A DNA stretch of 51,244 nucleotides from Candidatus Margulisiibacteriota bacterium (GCA_028702315.1 JAQVPA010000003.1:1-51244), one strand, 5' to 3'; positions 17,543 to 25,634 are shown, numbered from the stretch's first letter. The notes: generated by a model from the letters alone, not told the origin. Program-made: numbers and translations.

Positions 17543-17706
17543 CTTTTCTGATCGCCTGATCTTATTGATGATGAATTCATCACTTTTATTCTTCCATCTC
17601 CCATAAACGATCTTTCTAATTTGCTTATTTGATATTTTGTGCTTGCCATTAAAATAAGCAACGCCTCCAAGATAAACAATTCTTTTGTCTTCATGATGCT
17701 TTTTGA

Positions 17707-18108
17707 TTACATCATTCCCCTAGCATCCATCACTTCTTTTAAGGTTTTATCTTTGAAAAATAAATCTCTTTCTATGCCTAAGCCGAATCTACCCTTAAAC
17801 TCTTGGAGCTCTTCAAGGCTAAATGTGCCTAATTCAGCCATCTCGGGATCTCCTAGATTGGCATATCCAAAGAATATCCTATCAACTGGGTCATACTCAG
17901 TAGCAAACCATGTGCCTACGCCTGTAGGATTGAAGAATTTCGCAATTACCTTTACCTCTTCAGCGGTTTTATAGCTTGTATCACCTTGTTTTTTGAATTC
18001 TTCAATAATTTCGCTAGTCAATAGTTCCATATTTTCAATTACAGCAATGCCCCTGCTCCATAATGGATTATGCCCTTTTTCACTTTGCTCTAATTTATAT
18101 TCCGGCAT
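17707..18108 (-). CDS. DUF2958 domain protein
   Basis: 133 aa from the ATG at 18108; an in-frame GTG/ATG region extends to 18255 but runs into repeat DNA. NPLWSRGIAVIENM, VIAKFFNPTGVGTWFATEYDPVDRIFFGYANLGDPEMAELGTFSLEELQEF and GIERDLFF match the DUF2958 family, small proteins common on plasmids and integrative elements, of unknown function. The upstream non-coding side is the first long direct repeat (18239-18422). Confidence 0.75.
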   Translation of the reverse strand: MPEYKLEQSEKGHNPLWSRGIAVIENMELLTSEIIEEFKKQGDTSYKTAEEVKVIAKFFNPTGVGTWFATEYDPVDRIFFGYANLGDPEMAELGTFSLEELQEFKGRFGLGIERDLFFKDKTLKEVMDARGMM

Positions 18109-18238
18109 CAATGTTAGTCGCCGGTTATTATTTCTTTTTAGGCGACTTGCCGCCAAGGATAAGAAATAACGAAATAAAAGTACCCATAAACAATTAAACG
18201 TTGTATTGTCAGCTGATAACTGAAGGCAAAAGCCATTC

Positions 18239-18422
18239 CCCCCTTCGCAACACACCTAGCTTATCTTTAAAAGATAAGAAAATGGCTTCTAAAGCGTTTT
18301 CAGATGTTTTCCGGCCCCTTGCCCCGCTTGATCTTTAAAAACTCTTCTTAAGCTGTTCTTAGAGGCCTTTATTTTAACCATCATCACATTTACTTGTTTG
18401 ATCTATGGACACGATAGTATCC
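18239..18422 (+). repeat. Long direct repeat, copy 1 (promoter region)
   Basis: About 184 bp, clearly similar (roughly four bases in five by eye) to 19379-19571, in the same orientation. Shared blocks include CCCCTTCGCAAC, GGCCCCTTGCCCCGCTTG, ACTCTTCTTAAGC, CCTTTATTTTAACCA and CATCACATTTACTTGTTT, ending in the palindromic operator GGACACGATAGTATCC. Each copy precedes one unknown gene, so it looks like a duplicated promoter or leader module. Confidence 0.75.
18407..18422. promoter_or_regulatory. Operator-like palindrome GGACACGATAGTATCC
   Basis: A 16-bp imperfect palindrome fitting GGAYACNATNGTRTCC, 60 nt before the 18483 start. The same sequence recurs at 19556-19571, and a close relative lies at 23716-23731 before the XRE gene. 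Confidence 0.65.
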
Positions 18423-18482
18423 TTTGTGCTATATTTTTACCCCACTATTGAAAGGCTATATCCCAATAAAGGGGTTGATAAT

Positions 18483-19430
18483 ATGGGAGAAGGAAATGTT
18501 TATTTTATCCGCCATAAGCAGGATGATGATTTTTCAAAGGGCGAGATAAATCGCTTGAAAGAGAAAAATAAAATAGCCATCTTCTTCGACAACAAACCTC
18601 TTTCTGAAGTTACTATTGGGAATACAGAGATCCATGAAAAGTATTTTTCTGACAAAAAGGCAGTCACGGTAAAATATAGGTCGGCATTAAACTGCCTGCT
18701 TAAGATAGCAAAAGACGGGGGGATGGTTGTAGCTGAATATAATGATGAGTCGGAAGTTCTAATCGGCCAGGTTAAACCCGGAACCAGCCTGGAGGCATCA
18801 GGAAAAATCGAAGTCACCCTTCAATTAACTAAAACGAAAACATTAAAATACAGCGACTATCCAGTTGCACTTGCCGTAAGGCCACCTTATGGCACAATCT
18901 GTAAGCCACTGGCACCATTTTTTCAAACCATAATCCCGATGATATATAATAATGCCGAAAGTAGCATAAATATTAATCGGTCTCTCCTACATCCTAAAAT
19001 GCTCGAACAGATGTGCGTGGAATATTTGAGAATAAAAGGCGTGAACGATCAGATTTTGAAATATTGCATTCTAAGGCCAGGAAAAAGCCTCGCAATTATC
19101 GATATCGCAGGGATATCTAGAAGTGGTAAGCCTATCTACGCTCAAGTTAAGGCCGATAAAATAAAGCCTGAAGCTCATGCTTGTTTTATTAAGTTTGCCT
19201 CAAAGAATTTCAAGGATGCCCTAAATGTTATTTTTTCAGAAAGTGATTCTACCTTGAAAAAACACTCTGAGATAACTTATGTAAATGTCGATGATGTTTT
19301 CAATTATTTTAAAACAAATGACGAAGAGATGATAAGAAGGATGATTGGGTTTCCTAAACTGGCTACAACAAAACCCTTCCCCCTTCGCAACGAGCGTAGT
19401 TTATCTTCAAAAGGCAAGCAAATGACTTAG
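18483..19430 (+). CDS. Unknown protein, possible PUA-like reader plus Mrr-like nuclease domain
   Basis: 315 aa from ATG 18483 (AAGGGG SD); the in-frame ATG at 18405 runs through the operator and is unlikely to be the start. The N-terminal part (VYFIRHKQDDDF, MVVAEYNDESEVLIGQVKPG) has a reader-domain feel. The C-terminal part (PKMLEQMCVEYLR, then IIDIAGISRSGKPIYAQVK) carries an E...D...QxK pattern as in Mrr-type PD-(D/E)XK nucleases. That assignment is my reading of motifs and is unproven. The last 19 residues are encoded by the second direct repeat. The shared operator ties it to the gene at 19638 and the XRE regulator, suggesting a controlled defence or toxin role. Confidence 0.55.
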   Translation: MGEGNVYFIRHKQDDDFSKGEINRLKEKNKIAIFFDNKPLSEVTIGNTEIHEKYFSDKKAVTVKYRSALNCLLKIAKDGGMVVAEYNDESEVLIGQVKPGTSLEASGKIEVTLQLTKTKTLKYSDYPVALAVRPPYGTICKPLAPFFQTIIPMIYNNAESSININRSLLHPKMLEQMCVEYLRIKGVNDQILKYCILRPGKSLAIIDIAGISRSGKPIYAQVKADKIKPEAHACFIKFASKNFKDALNVIFSESDSTLKKHSEITYVNVDDVFNYFKTNDEEMIRRMIGFPKLATTKPFPLRNERSLSSKGKQMT

Positions 19431-19571
19431 GGAGCGTTTTAAGATGTTTTTCGGCCCCTTGCCCCGCTTGCCCCTTAAACACTCTTCTTAAGCCGTTCTT
19501 AGACGCCTTTATTTTAACCACCATCACATTTACTTGTTTTTCTATGTTTTTCTATGGACACGATAGTATCC
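19379..19571 (+). repeat. Long direct repeat, copy 2 (promoter region)
   Basis: Counterpart of 18239-18422. It overlaps the 3' end of the preceding gene, has a small internal TCTATGTTTT duplication, and ends in GGACACGATAGTATCC at 19556-19571, 67 nt before the next start. Confidence 0.75.
19556..19571. promoter_or_regulatory. Operator-like palindrome GGACACGATAGTATCC, second copy
   Basis: Identical to the site at 18407-18422 and placed similarly relative to the next gene. Confidence 0.65.
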
Positions 19572-19637
19572 CTCATGCTATTCTGCTCTTCACTACAGAT
19601 ACCATCTTTTAAGTTATTTTTCTAAGGAGGCCGTTTT

Positions 19638-20429
19638 ATGAATGTAGATGAGATTATCGATGTGATCGGCTATTACGGCAATATAAGCTCCAAAATATGT
19701 TTTATAGCAATTGAGCCTGGTGGACTAGCCATGCCGGGCATCTCAACAAATGATTTATACGAAAACGATAAAACAAGTGGCCCAAGAAAAATAAGGTTTT
19801 TCATTGATAAAAACGAATACAACGCTTCCTCATTCAAAGAATACTTTAAAGCCATACATAACAACATAGATTTTTATAAACTGATCGATGGCATAGATAA
19901 TACCGTAAAAGAAAAGATTGAAAACGAAGACTATGAATATTACTTTAAAAAGCCGGCATCATATTGGAGCCTTGCATCAATGCTCTTACGGGAGATCAGT
20001 GGGAGAAAGGTGTATCATGGCCAGCATAGCTTTCAATTTAATGTTTATCCTCTCCCGAAAAAGTCTACTTTATCAAACATTGAAAAAGAATACGGAATCC
20101 CAGTAAAAGAATATCATGAGAAATCGCTACAAGTCAGGCCAAAAAAGATTGCGGAGTACCTATCTAAAAGAGCCAGAGATGAAGAAATGCTTATAATATG
20201 TTCCGGTGATGAATATAAAATCTTAAAGCCCTTTATTGAGAAAGACGAAAAGCCAATATCGATAGAAGGGATCCCAGATAAAATGCGTGCATATAAGTAT
20301 AACTATTATAAAGCTGTGGTTTATGTCCTGCCATTTTTGAGCCGATGGAAAGGGATATCAAACGGCATCCTAAAGAACATCGGTCAAGACATCAGAAATC
20401 AGGTTAAAAACATCAATAGTTATTTTTAG
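19638..20429 (+). CDS. Unknown protein, faintly uracil-DNA-glycosylase-like
   Basis: 263 aa with a strong SD (AAGGAGG). Segments ICFIAIEPGG (about 20-29), FQFNVYPLPKK (about 131-141), MLIICSGDEYKILKPFI and VVYVLPFLSRWKGISNG are laid out like the motifs of the UDG superfamily (GxxPG, an Asn, a terminal PxxS). The key residues do not match well, so this is only a pointer. No other family is recognised. It has the same duplicated promoter module and operator as the gene before it, so the two are probably co-regulated parts of one system. Confidence 0.55.
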   Translation: MNVDEIIDVIGYYGNISSKICFIAIEPGGLAMPGISTNDLYENDKTSGPRKIRFFIDKNEYNASSFKEYFKAIHNNIDFYKLIDGIDNTVKEKIENEDYEYYFKKPASYWSLASMLLREISGRKVYHGQHSFQFNVYPLPKKSTLSNIEKEYGIPVKEYHEKSLQVRPKKIAEYLSKRARDEEMLIICSGDEYKILKPFIEKDEKPISIEGIPDKMRAYKYNYYKAVVYVLPFLSRWKGISNGILKNIGQDIRNQVKNINSYF

Positions 20430-20479
20430 AATAGGGTTATCCACCACTAACAAAGATAAATAGAATAGAAAGGGCTTAA

Positions 20480-20836
20480 TTAACCATCTAATATGGGGCA
20501 AGCTTTTTCATAATGACGATCTGCCGTTAGTTTATATTTTATCAGGTTAAAAGCCTTTGTGATTTTATCAACCATCTTCTTATTTTTTATGACTGCCTTA
20601 GATGACATTATCTTGAATTGCTTGGTTATAAAATTATAAACCACCCTACCCCTGGGATAATAAACATAGTCATGCTCTATGCCGTGTTTAACTGAATATT
20701 TCTCCCAGAAGGGATAATGGCCGGAATGATTAGCCCAACAACCTATCTTGTCCTCACCCCGATCGTAAGGGCAAGTGTCAAGAATTAACTTGCCATCATC
20801 TTTTATCCAGAAAATGCCGATTAAAGGGGCTTTCAT
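20480..20836 (-). CDS. Hypothetical protein
   Basis: 118 aa. It begins MKAPLIGIFWIKDDGKLILDTCPYDRGED and contains GHYPFWEKYSVKHGIEHDYVYYPRGRVVYNFITKQF, an aromatic-rich pattern that looks like a small alpha/beta domain. No family is named. It overlaps the upstream gene by 4 nt (ATGA type), indicating coupling. Function unknown. Confidence 0.6.
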   Translation of the reverse strand: MKAPLIGIFWIKDDGKLILDTCPYDRGEDKIGCWANHSGHYPFWEKYSVKHGIEHDYVYYPRGRVVYNFITKQFKIMSSKAVIKNKKMVDKITKAFNLIKYKLTADRHYEKACPILDG

Positions 20837-21033
20837 GCGTTGCCATCACCAATCGATTTTAACTGCTTAATTCGCTCTTTGATTTCCGCTGTCATCCTTT
20901 TATGCTCCAAATAAGCATCAACTATTATTTTTTCCATACTACGCATAGAGTTTTTGAGCGACCCGATCAATGTGGCTATATTCTCGTCATCCTTGGATAA
21001 TGCCATCTCAATATTGCTCAACTCTTCATTCAT
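20833..21033 (-). CDS. Small coiled-coil hypothetical protein
   Basis: 66 aa, almost entirely helical (MNEELSNIEMALSKDDENIATLIG, YLEHKRMTAEIKERIKQLKS). It lies between the ATPase gene and the 118-aa gene, and its last codons overlap the latter's start. Possibly an accessory subunit; no family known. Confidence 0.5.
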   Translation of the reverse strand: MNEELSNIEMALSKDDENIATLIGSLKNSMRSMEKIIVDAYLEHKRMTAEIKERIKQLKSIGDGNA

Positions 21034-21047
21034 CTCTATCCCCCTAC

Positions 21048-21857
21048 TCAGGCGTAATCTTTAAGCATCCATGTTTTTCTATCAATGCCTAACGTAAGCA
21101 CACCGGATCCTCTTCTAACATTTTTTAGTATTTCTACGACAACATTCCGCTGATCTTCTTCGTCTCTATTTATGTCCAATAAACATATAACCTCTGCTAA
21201 TGGGGCACAAGCAGCCACTTCTCTCGGGAGCTCAACGACGTCACCTGAATCCAACGCATTGGCTGTAATAATAACAGCTGCATTAAATTTCTTTGCAAGT
21301 CTCTTAATGCCCTTAATATATTTCTTTAGCAGTTCACATCTCACTTCTTCATAATTGCCCTGCTTTGGATAATATTTATACACATAGTCGATTGAGTCAA
21401 TTATCAAAAGCCATGGTGGGAGCTTCCTTGTGTACATTTCCACTGGGTCTAAACCCTTTAACTCTTCTGCCGGCTGACGGATAGCATATTGCTCAATTAT
21501 TTGCTCCATTTCACCTGGAGCTTCATCCTCTATCCCAGGCATTTTAACTCCCTCTATTGCCACCCCTTCTATATGTTCAATATAAAGTGGGCCATTGATA
21601 TTAAGCCCTGCTAATCGCTTTGCTATACAACCTGCTGGAGATGAAGTTAAATATAAGACCTTTATGTTTTTCATCGCACAAGATAAAGCGAATGCTGTAC
21701 AGAAGGCAGTCTTTCCAACTGCTGGAGGAGCAGATACTATCATCATCTCTCCGGGCGCTATCCCATCAACTGCATCATCATAATCTTTTAAGCCTGATAG
21801 TAATACTTCGGTTTTTGTTTTAACCTTTTCATCCTCTAATATCTCTTGCACCTTCAT
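21048..21857 (-). CDS. DnaB/RecA-like ATPase
   Basis: 269 aa. Walker A is MIVSAPPAVGKTAF (about 39-52), Walker B LLIIDSIDYVYKYYP, and a C-terminal block runs DINRDEEDQRNVVVEILKNVRRG. This layout matches the RecA-like core of DnaB helicases (GEMMIVSAPPAVGKT...), without the DnaB N-terminal domain. It could be the replicative helicase or a helicase loader partner of the element primase. A RadA/KaiC-type role cannot be excluded. Confidence 0.75.
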   Translation of the reverse strand: MKVQEILEDEKVKTKTEVLLSGLKDYDDAVDGIAPGEMMIVSAPPAVGKTAFCTAFALSCAMKNIKVLYLTSSPAGCIAKRLAGLNINGPLYIEHIEGVAIEGVKMPGIEDEAPGEMEQIIEQYAIRQPAEELKGLDPVEMYTRKLPPWLLIIDSIDYVYKYYPKQGNYEEVRCELLKKYIKGIKRLAKKFNAAVIITANALDSGDVVELPREVAACAPLAEVICLLDINRDEEDQRNVVVEILKNVRRGSGVLTLGIDRKTWMLKDYA

Positions 21858-21869
21858 TTATGCCTCCCC

Positions 21870-22361
21870 TTACAACTCAATGTCAGATATCTGCTCATCA
21901 GAGATGTTATGCTTTTTACAAAAACATCTCATTTCCTCAGTATCTGACAATAAAAGCGCCTTTAAAAGGTGAGATGGGTCAACAACTCCTTTTGGCAATG
22001 ATAAAGATATAGCCTTATTAACAACCTCTTTCATGCCAGGAGAAAACGGCAGTCCTTCTTTAATACTTGGCAAGCTTAGCTCTCCATCAAGTAAATACTT
22101 ATCAATTTTAAGCCCTACATCCTTTATGCTTTGATTAAGCTCGTCATTTATATTGTTTTCTTGAACCAAAGCACATAGCACATGGTATTCACTTATCTCA
22201 TCCGCCAGAAGTATTTTTGCAATTGCCCCTCCATTTTCAAGCGCATTAACAGCACTAATTTCATACTTCGGCCTTACACTTGTCTTTCCGTACGAGAGGA
22301 TACTTATTTCACAAAGGTCCTTATCCATGCTATATTCGAATAATGGCTTCATGTCATTCAT
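21870..22361 (-). CDS. Clp-N (R domain)-like protein without ATPase
   Basis: 163 aa from ATG 22361 (TTG 22370 and ATG 22352 are alternatives); the start overlaps the upstream stop. EISEYHVLCALVQE, then LPFSPGMKEVVNKAISLSLPKGVVDPSHLLKALLL, follow the double repeat of the Clp R domain, the adaptor-docking N-domain of ClpA/ClpC. No AAA+ domain follows. A free-standing R domain could bind adaptors or substrates and so interfere with host Clp proteolysis; that is an inference. It precedes the ATPase gene in the same direction. Confidence 0.6.
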   Translation of the reverse strand: MNDMKPLFEYSMDKDLCEISILSYGKTSVRPKYEISAVNALENGGAIAKILLADEISEYHVLCALVQENNINDELNQSIKDVGLKIDKYLLDGELSLPSIKEGLPFSPGMKEVVNKAISLSLPKGVVDPSHLLKALLLSDTEEMRCFCKKHNISDEQISDIEL

Positions 22362-22626
22362 TCCATACAATATCAGTCATATTCAAAGTGTCTTTAGAAT
22401 CACCATTTGGAAGCATGCTAAACAGCACATGCTTCTTATATTGGAATACGATCCCTTCCTTGGCATAAGTTAAGCCCAATAAATAATCCTTTAGCTTCTT
22501 TGCTTCAGAAGGGTCTTTGATCTTTTCAAAAGAGACAAGCAAGTATTTATGCTTAACATATTCATCTCGTAGGGTTTTAATGTTTTTATATTCGTCTGGA
22601 TAATGAAGTGTTTTAATTTCAGGCAC
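22354..22626 (-). CDS. SepF-like domain protein
   Basis: 90 aa from GTG 22626 (SD AAGGGGGTG; longer upstream starts lack one). YLLVSFEKIKDPSEAKKLKDYLLGLTYAKEGIVFQYKKHVLFSMLPNG resembles the SepF core (a beta-alpha-beta fold with DFLxGxxYAxxG and FLxxP motifs). SepF anchors FtsZ to the membrane in Gram-positives, cyanobacteria and archaea. Here the amphipathic N-terminal helix is short or absent. It may act on host division or copy a fold for another purpose. Similarity is by eye only. Confidence 0.55.
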   Translation of the reverse strand: MPEIKTLHYPDEYKNIKTLRDEYVKHKYLLVSFEKIKDPSEAKKLKDYLLGLTYAKEGIVFQYKKHVLFSMLPNGDSKDTLNMTDIVWNE

Positions 22627-22704
22627 AAGGCACCCCCTTACCATATATAGATATAGACAACACAATGGACACAAACCCCAAATATTTTGACGTTTAGACA
22701 ATAA

Positions 22705-22899
22705 CTAAATTGATGTTTTGTCGCTACTCCCGCATTTCACACAACTACCATGTTTGAATCCCAGGTTTGTGCATGACGAGCTACCTTCTGCTCCGTATTC
22801 GCATCCAACGTTTCCACACTTCTTACATTTGTACAACGAACGCAAACAAGCATCATTAGATGACCCACTACCTTTTCTTTGCCCTTTACATGAGCTCAT
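22705..22899 (-). CDS. Small zinc-ribbon protein
   Basis: 64 aa with four conserved pairs of Cys or lone Cys (CKKCGNVGC, SSCTNLGF, SCVKCGSS), a pattern that fits a small zinc-binding ribbon. It has a strong SD (AGGAGGTGAG). Similar short proteins occur in mobile elements; function unknown. Confidence 0.65.
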   Translation of the reverse strand: MSSCKGQRKGSGSSNDACLRSLYKCKKCGNVGCEYGAEGSSSCTNLGFKHGSCVKCGSSDKTSI

Positions 22900-22936
22900 T
22901 TTCTCACCTCCTTTTTAATATCATTTTTTATTATAA

Positions 22937-23308
22937 TTAAGGAGCCAATGTATTTATACAAGTATAGTCATTAACATCTAATCTTATTAAACGTGATTTT
23001 TTATCAAAAAAGGCATAAATAGTATCTCCATTCTTCTCATAAGTCTTATAAGTTCCTATAGGCACATCTTTATAATTTAGAAGAATTTGAGATTTAACTG
23101 GTTTCCCGAAATAAGTTGTAAATTCTTTTTCAGGCATAAAATCTTCTAATTTATACATTACAACCCATCCTGTTTTACTAGAAATAGCCCCCACTTGCAT
23201 AATTTTATACATGGTAGAAACATCAATAGAATGCGCATAGCATTTAGCAGATAACCCTACACCACTCAATATCAACAACAAAATCAAATATGATAATAAC
23301 TTTTTCAT
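22937..23308 (-). CDS. Secreted hypothetical protein (Sec signal peptide)
   Basis: 123 aa from ATG 23308 (SD AGGAGG). The N-terminus MKKLLSYLILLLILSGVGLSAKCYA is a clear signal peptide with cleavage near CYA/HS. The mature part is about 98 residues and beta-rich (WVVMYKLEDFMPEKEF, DGDTIYAFF-type strands). No family is recognised. Likely periplasmic. It follows a coiled-coil gene whose stop lies 4 nt upstream, and probably shares its transcript. Confidence 0.65.
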   Translation of the reverse strand: MKKLLSYLILLLILSGVGLSAKCYAHSIDVSTMYKIMQVGAISSKTGWVVMYKLEDFMPEKEFTTYFGKPVKSQILLNYKDVPIGTYKTYEKNGDTIYAFFDKKSRLIRLDVNDYTCINTLAP

Positions 23309-23312
23309 TTTT

Positions 23313-23657
23313 CTACCTCCTATTTTCAAGCTCTTTGATATAAGCATTCAACGAATCCATTTTTAAATACAGCTCGAATAAATCATTGATCTGACGGTCT
23401 AGATTTATATTATTCATATCCCTTGAAATATCCCTTGCAAGATTTTCAATCGTCTCAATCTTTTTTACTACCTGGCCCGATCCCGGCACCTGAAATAGGC
23501 CTAAAATGCTTAATGCCCCTCTTATTGACTTACTTTCTTCAACAAGCTCATTTACAGGCTGATTGAAGTTCTTTAGGTAATTCTTGACCGTTGTTAGCCC
23601 GTCCATTACAGACTTAATCCTTTCTTTGCTTATATAACGGGAGTCAAAGATGTCCAC
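23313..23657 (-). CDS. Coiled-coil hypothetical protein
   Basis: 114 aa, helical throughout (LTTVKNYLKNFNQPVNEL, VVKKIETIENLARDISRDM, INDLFELYLKMDSL). The GTG start at 23657 has SD GGAGGC. It is divergent from the XRE gene, and the intergenic region holds two operator-like sites, so the regulator may control both directions. Confidence 0.55.
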   Translation of the reverse strand: MDIFDSRYISKERIKSVMDGLTTVKNYLKNFNQPVNELVEESKSIRGALSILGLFQVPGSGQVVKKIETIENLARDISRDMNNINLDRQINDLFELYLKMDSLNAYIKELENRR

Positions 23658-23680
23658 TTATATTGCCTCCATTGGCATAA

Positions 23681-23731
23681 GGATACTATCGGTTGTGTTG
23701 TTTATTATAGGCCACGGATACAATAGTGTCC
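23681..23731. promoter_or_regulatory. Operator pair between divergent genes
   Basis: GGATACTATCGG (23681, one good half-site, degenerate other half) and GGATACAATAGTGTCC (23716-23731, full site). The second ends exactly at the XRE ATG (23732), consistent with a leaderless, self-regulated controller gene. Confidence 0.6.
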
Positions 23732-23986
23732 ATGGTGAAAGCAGCATCTTTCTATCAACCAAATAAAGACCTCCTCACCGCCCTTTCCCAAGAGCTTAAA
23801 TCTATCCGTAAAGCTAAGAAGCTAACCATTGAACAGCTATCAGAGCTATCTGGTCTGCATGAGAAATATCTGCAAACGATCGAAAGAGACCATAGAAACA
23901 TGTCCATCTCCGTTTTTGTGCAGATTGCAAAGGCACTCAAGGTTTCACCATCCAAATTGCTTGAAAAAGCCTTGCGATCTAAATAA
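23732..23986 (+). CDS. XRE-family regulator of restriction controller (C protein) type
   Basis: 84 aa from ATG 23732. LKSIRKAKKLTIEQLSELSGLHEKYLQTIERDHRNMSISVFVQIAKALKVSPSKLLEKAL is a single HTH_3 domain whose SGLHxxYLxxIERxxRNMS block matches restriction-modification controller proteins. It lacks an SD but has an operator immediately before the ATG, like leaderless C genes. Sites of the same palindrome lie before the 18483 and 19638 genes. The R-M genes start about 0.7 kb downstream but do not show a clear copy of the site. Its 3' end overlaps the convergent 69-aa gene. Confidence 0.85.
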   Translation: MVKAASFYQPNKDLLTALSQELKSIRKAKKLTIEQLSELSGLHEKYLQTIERDHRNMSISVFVQIAKALKVSPSKLLEKALRSK

Positions 23987-24188
23987 CTCCATTTATTGTT
24001 TCTATCATGCTTTGAAGGTTAACTTTCAATACTTGGAGCTTTTTTAGCTTGGGCTTGGCCAGGCCATTTTTATTTAGCTTTGCCTCAACCTTATCAAGGT
24101 AATCGTATAGAGCGAAATGAAGAATCCCCACATCATCATAATTTAATTCGATACTTACACTCATATTATCAACCTTTAATATCTTCAT
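23979..24188 (-). CDS. Small hypothetical protein
   Basis: 69 aa from ATG 24188 (SD GGAGGTG). MKILKVDNMSVSIELNYDDVGILHFALYDYLDKVEAKLNK looks like a small alpha/beta fold. No family recognised. It converges on and overlaps the XRE gene by 8 nt. Confidence 0.5.
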   Translation of the reverse strand: MKILKVDNMSVSIELNYDDVGILHFALYDYLDKVEAKLNKNGLAKPKLKKLQVLKVNLQSMIETINGVI

Positions 24189-24194
24189 AAGCAC

Positions 24195-24692
24195 CTCCCC
24201 AATACAAACGACAACACCTCCCCCTGTATATAAACGATACTTTTTTCAGAAAAACTTAACTTTTCGCAATTAATGAGGTGATAATTTCCCATATAATGCT
24301 ATCTATTGGGTATAATTATAGTAAATATTAAGCCTGAAATGCTATTTTTATTAAATCTGTCTCACAATCCTACCAATCATTTCATAAAACCTCTTATTTT
24401 TCCTATTCTTACAAACAATATTGCCGATTCTTAACCCTCTAATGCGTAATCCGATCTATTTCGATCATCTGAAAAAATCTTTGGGCAAAACCGCTTTGTG
24501 GACAATGCTAATTCACCCCAATCAGCGAAGGATTCGTTCGAGGAGAGGTTTATTATTTCTTTTAGGCAGCTTGGGCGGGCTAGTCGTCAAACAATCTCAT
24601 TAAAGCTTAATATTTATCCATCTCATAATAAATTGAAACACTTGCAGTCCCATTTGTCCTGATTCATAATAGGGTTCATTAGGTAGCTTATA
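24195..24692. other. 498-bp stretch without a confident gene
   Basis: It begins with AT-rich DNA including CATATAATG and GGGTATAATTATAG, possible promoter sequences for the gene at 24693. A 60-codon + frame at 24421-24603 and an overlapping frame (about 24440-24660) with RFIISFRQLGRASRQTISLKLN-like sequence, lacking an ATG, could be decayed remnants of a gene. No clear operator of the GGAYAC type was found. No RNA gene is recognised. Confidence 0.4.
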
Positions 24693-25634
24693 ATGACAAA
24701 TAATACATACGAAATATACTACGATGCTTTCCAAGAGGGAAAATGGTTTCAGTGCCTATCCAAGCATCTAAGTGATGCGATATTATTGCCAATTTCACAA
24801 ACCGATAATCCAGAGGTCAGGAAGCTCCTCCGATATGATAAACCCGATATTATTTTGCTACATAATGGGAAAGCAGTAATTTCACTTGAAAAGACCACCG
24901 AAGTTCCTACTGGCCATAATATTGGTCAAAGATTTGGCAGAATTGTCTGTGCTGCAGAAGAAAAAGTAATTGGTATATATTTTGGCCCTTTTCTTGCCAT
25001 GAAGCATGGGACATATGCAGGCAAATGCTGGCTAAATGTTAGACAGTTAAGGGCTATGCTAAAATTAAAGGAATTTCATCACATCCCTAGTCTTGCAGTA
25101 AACTGGAAATGCGATTCAAAATATGAACTCATCCGAAATGGGACTGAAACCGACGGATTATCCTCTTTGGTTAATAGGCTTATCGAACATAATTTTTCTC
25201 CAAATATTACAGGCGTATCATTAGTTGAACAAGAAATGGGTGAAGTAATAGACGAATCCGAGACTCGCAGGTCGGCATATAAAGAGCCTCCGCCATCAGC
25301 ACGAATAATCTCAACAGATAAGTACAAACAAGACAAAAGGTTAAACGGCGTCCAACTCCCGAAATATTTCTTTTCAAGAGCGAAGTCTCTCCACTATGTT
25401 GTAGGGATGAAGGCTGGATTACGATCCGATCCTTTTACAGGGATGCAACTTGTTTATGATTATGCATATTGCCGGACAGGGCCCAATAAAGAAGATAGAA
25501 GCATTAATTTGGTCATGGAAATCCCCGATCTCTCCGTCAAAGACTGGGATTCGGTTACAAACACAGAAAGAAAAGACAAAAGAATGCTAAAATTATTTCC
25601 GGATTTACTTTTATTAAAAGACGGGGTCGTTTAG
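24693..25634 (+). CDS. Putative restriction endonuclease subunit 1 (PD-(D/E)XK type)
   Basis: 313 aa. RYDKPDIILLHNGKAVISLEKTTEVPTGHN (about 47-76) has the spacing PD-x(n)-ExK of the nuclease superfamily. The rest, including IGQRFGRIVCAAEEKV and YFFSRAKSLHYVVGMKAG, is not a family I can name. It directly precedes a second PD-(D/E)XK gene (next base after the stop), and both face two methyltransferase genes, which makes a restriction role likely. A two-subunit endonuclease with two methylases suggests an asymmetric recognition site. That is inference. Confidence 0.65.
   Translation: MTNNTYEIYYDAFQEGKWFQCLSKHLSDAILLPISQTDNPEVRKLLRYDKPDIILLHNGKAVISLEKTTEVPTGHNIGQRFGRIVCAAEEKVIGIYFGPFLAMKHGTYAGKCWLNVRQLRAMLKLKEFHHIPSLAVNWKCDSKYELIRNGTETDGLSSLVNRLIEHNFSPNITGVSLVEQEMGEVIDESETRRSAYKEPPPSARIISTDKYKQDKRLNGVQLPKYFFSRAKSLHYVVGMKAGLRSDPFTGMQLVYDYAYCRTGPNKEDRSINLVMEIPDLSVKDWDSVTNTERKDKRMLKLFPDLLLLKDGVV

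Noticed and set aside
18405-18482. Upstream ATG (18405) as start of the Mrr-like gene
   Set aside because: That start lies within the operator and lacks an SD; ATG 18483 has one.
24421-24603. 60-codon ORF and overlapping frame before the nuclease genes
   Set aside because: No SD, no family and two competing frames; kept only as a possible remnant within the gene-free stretch.
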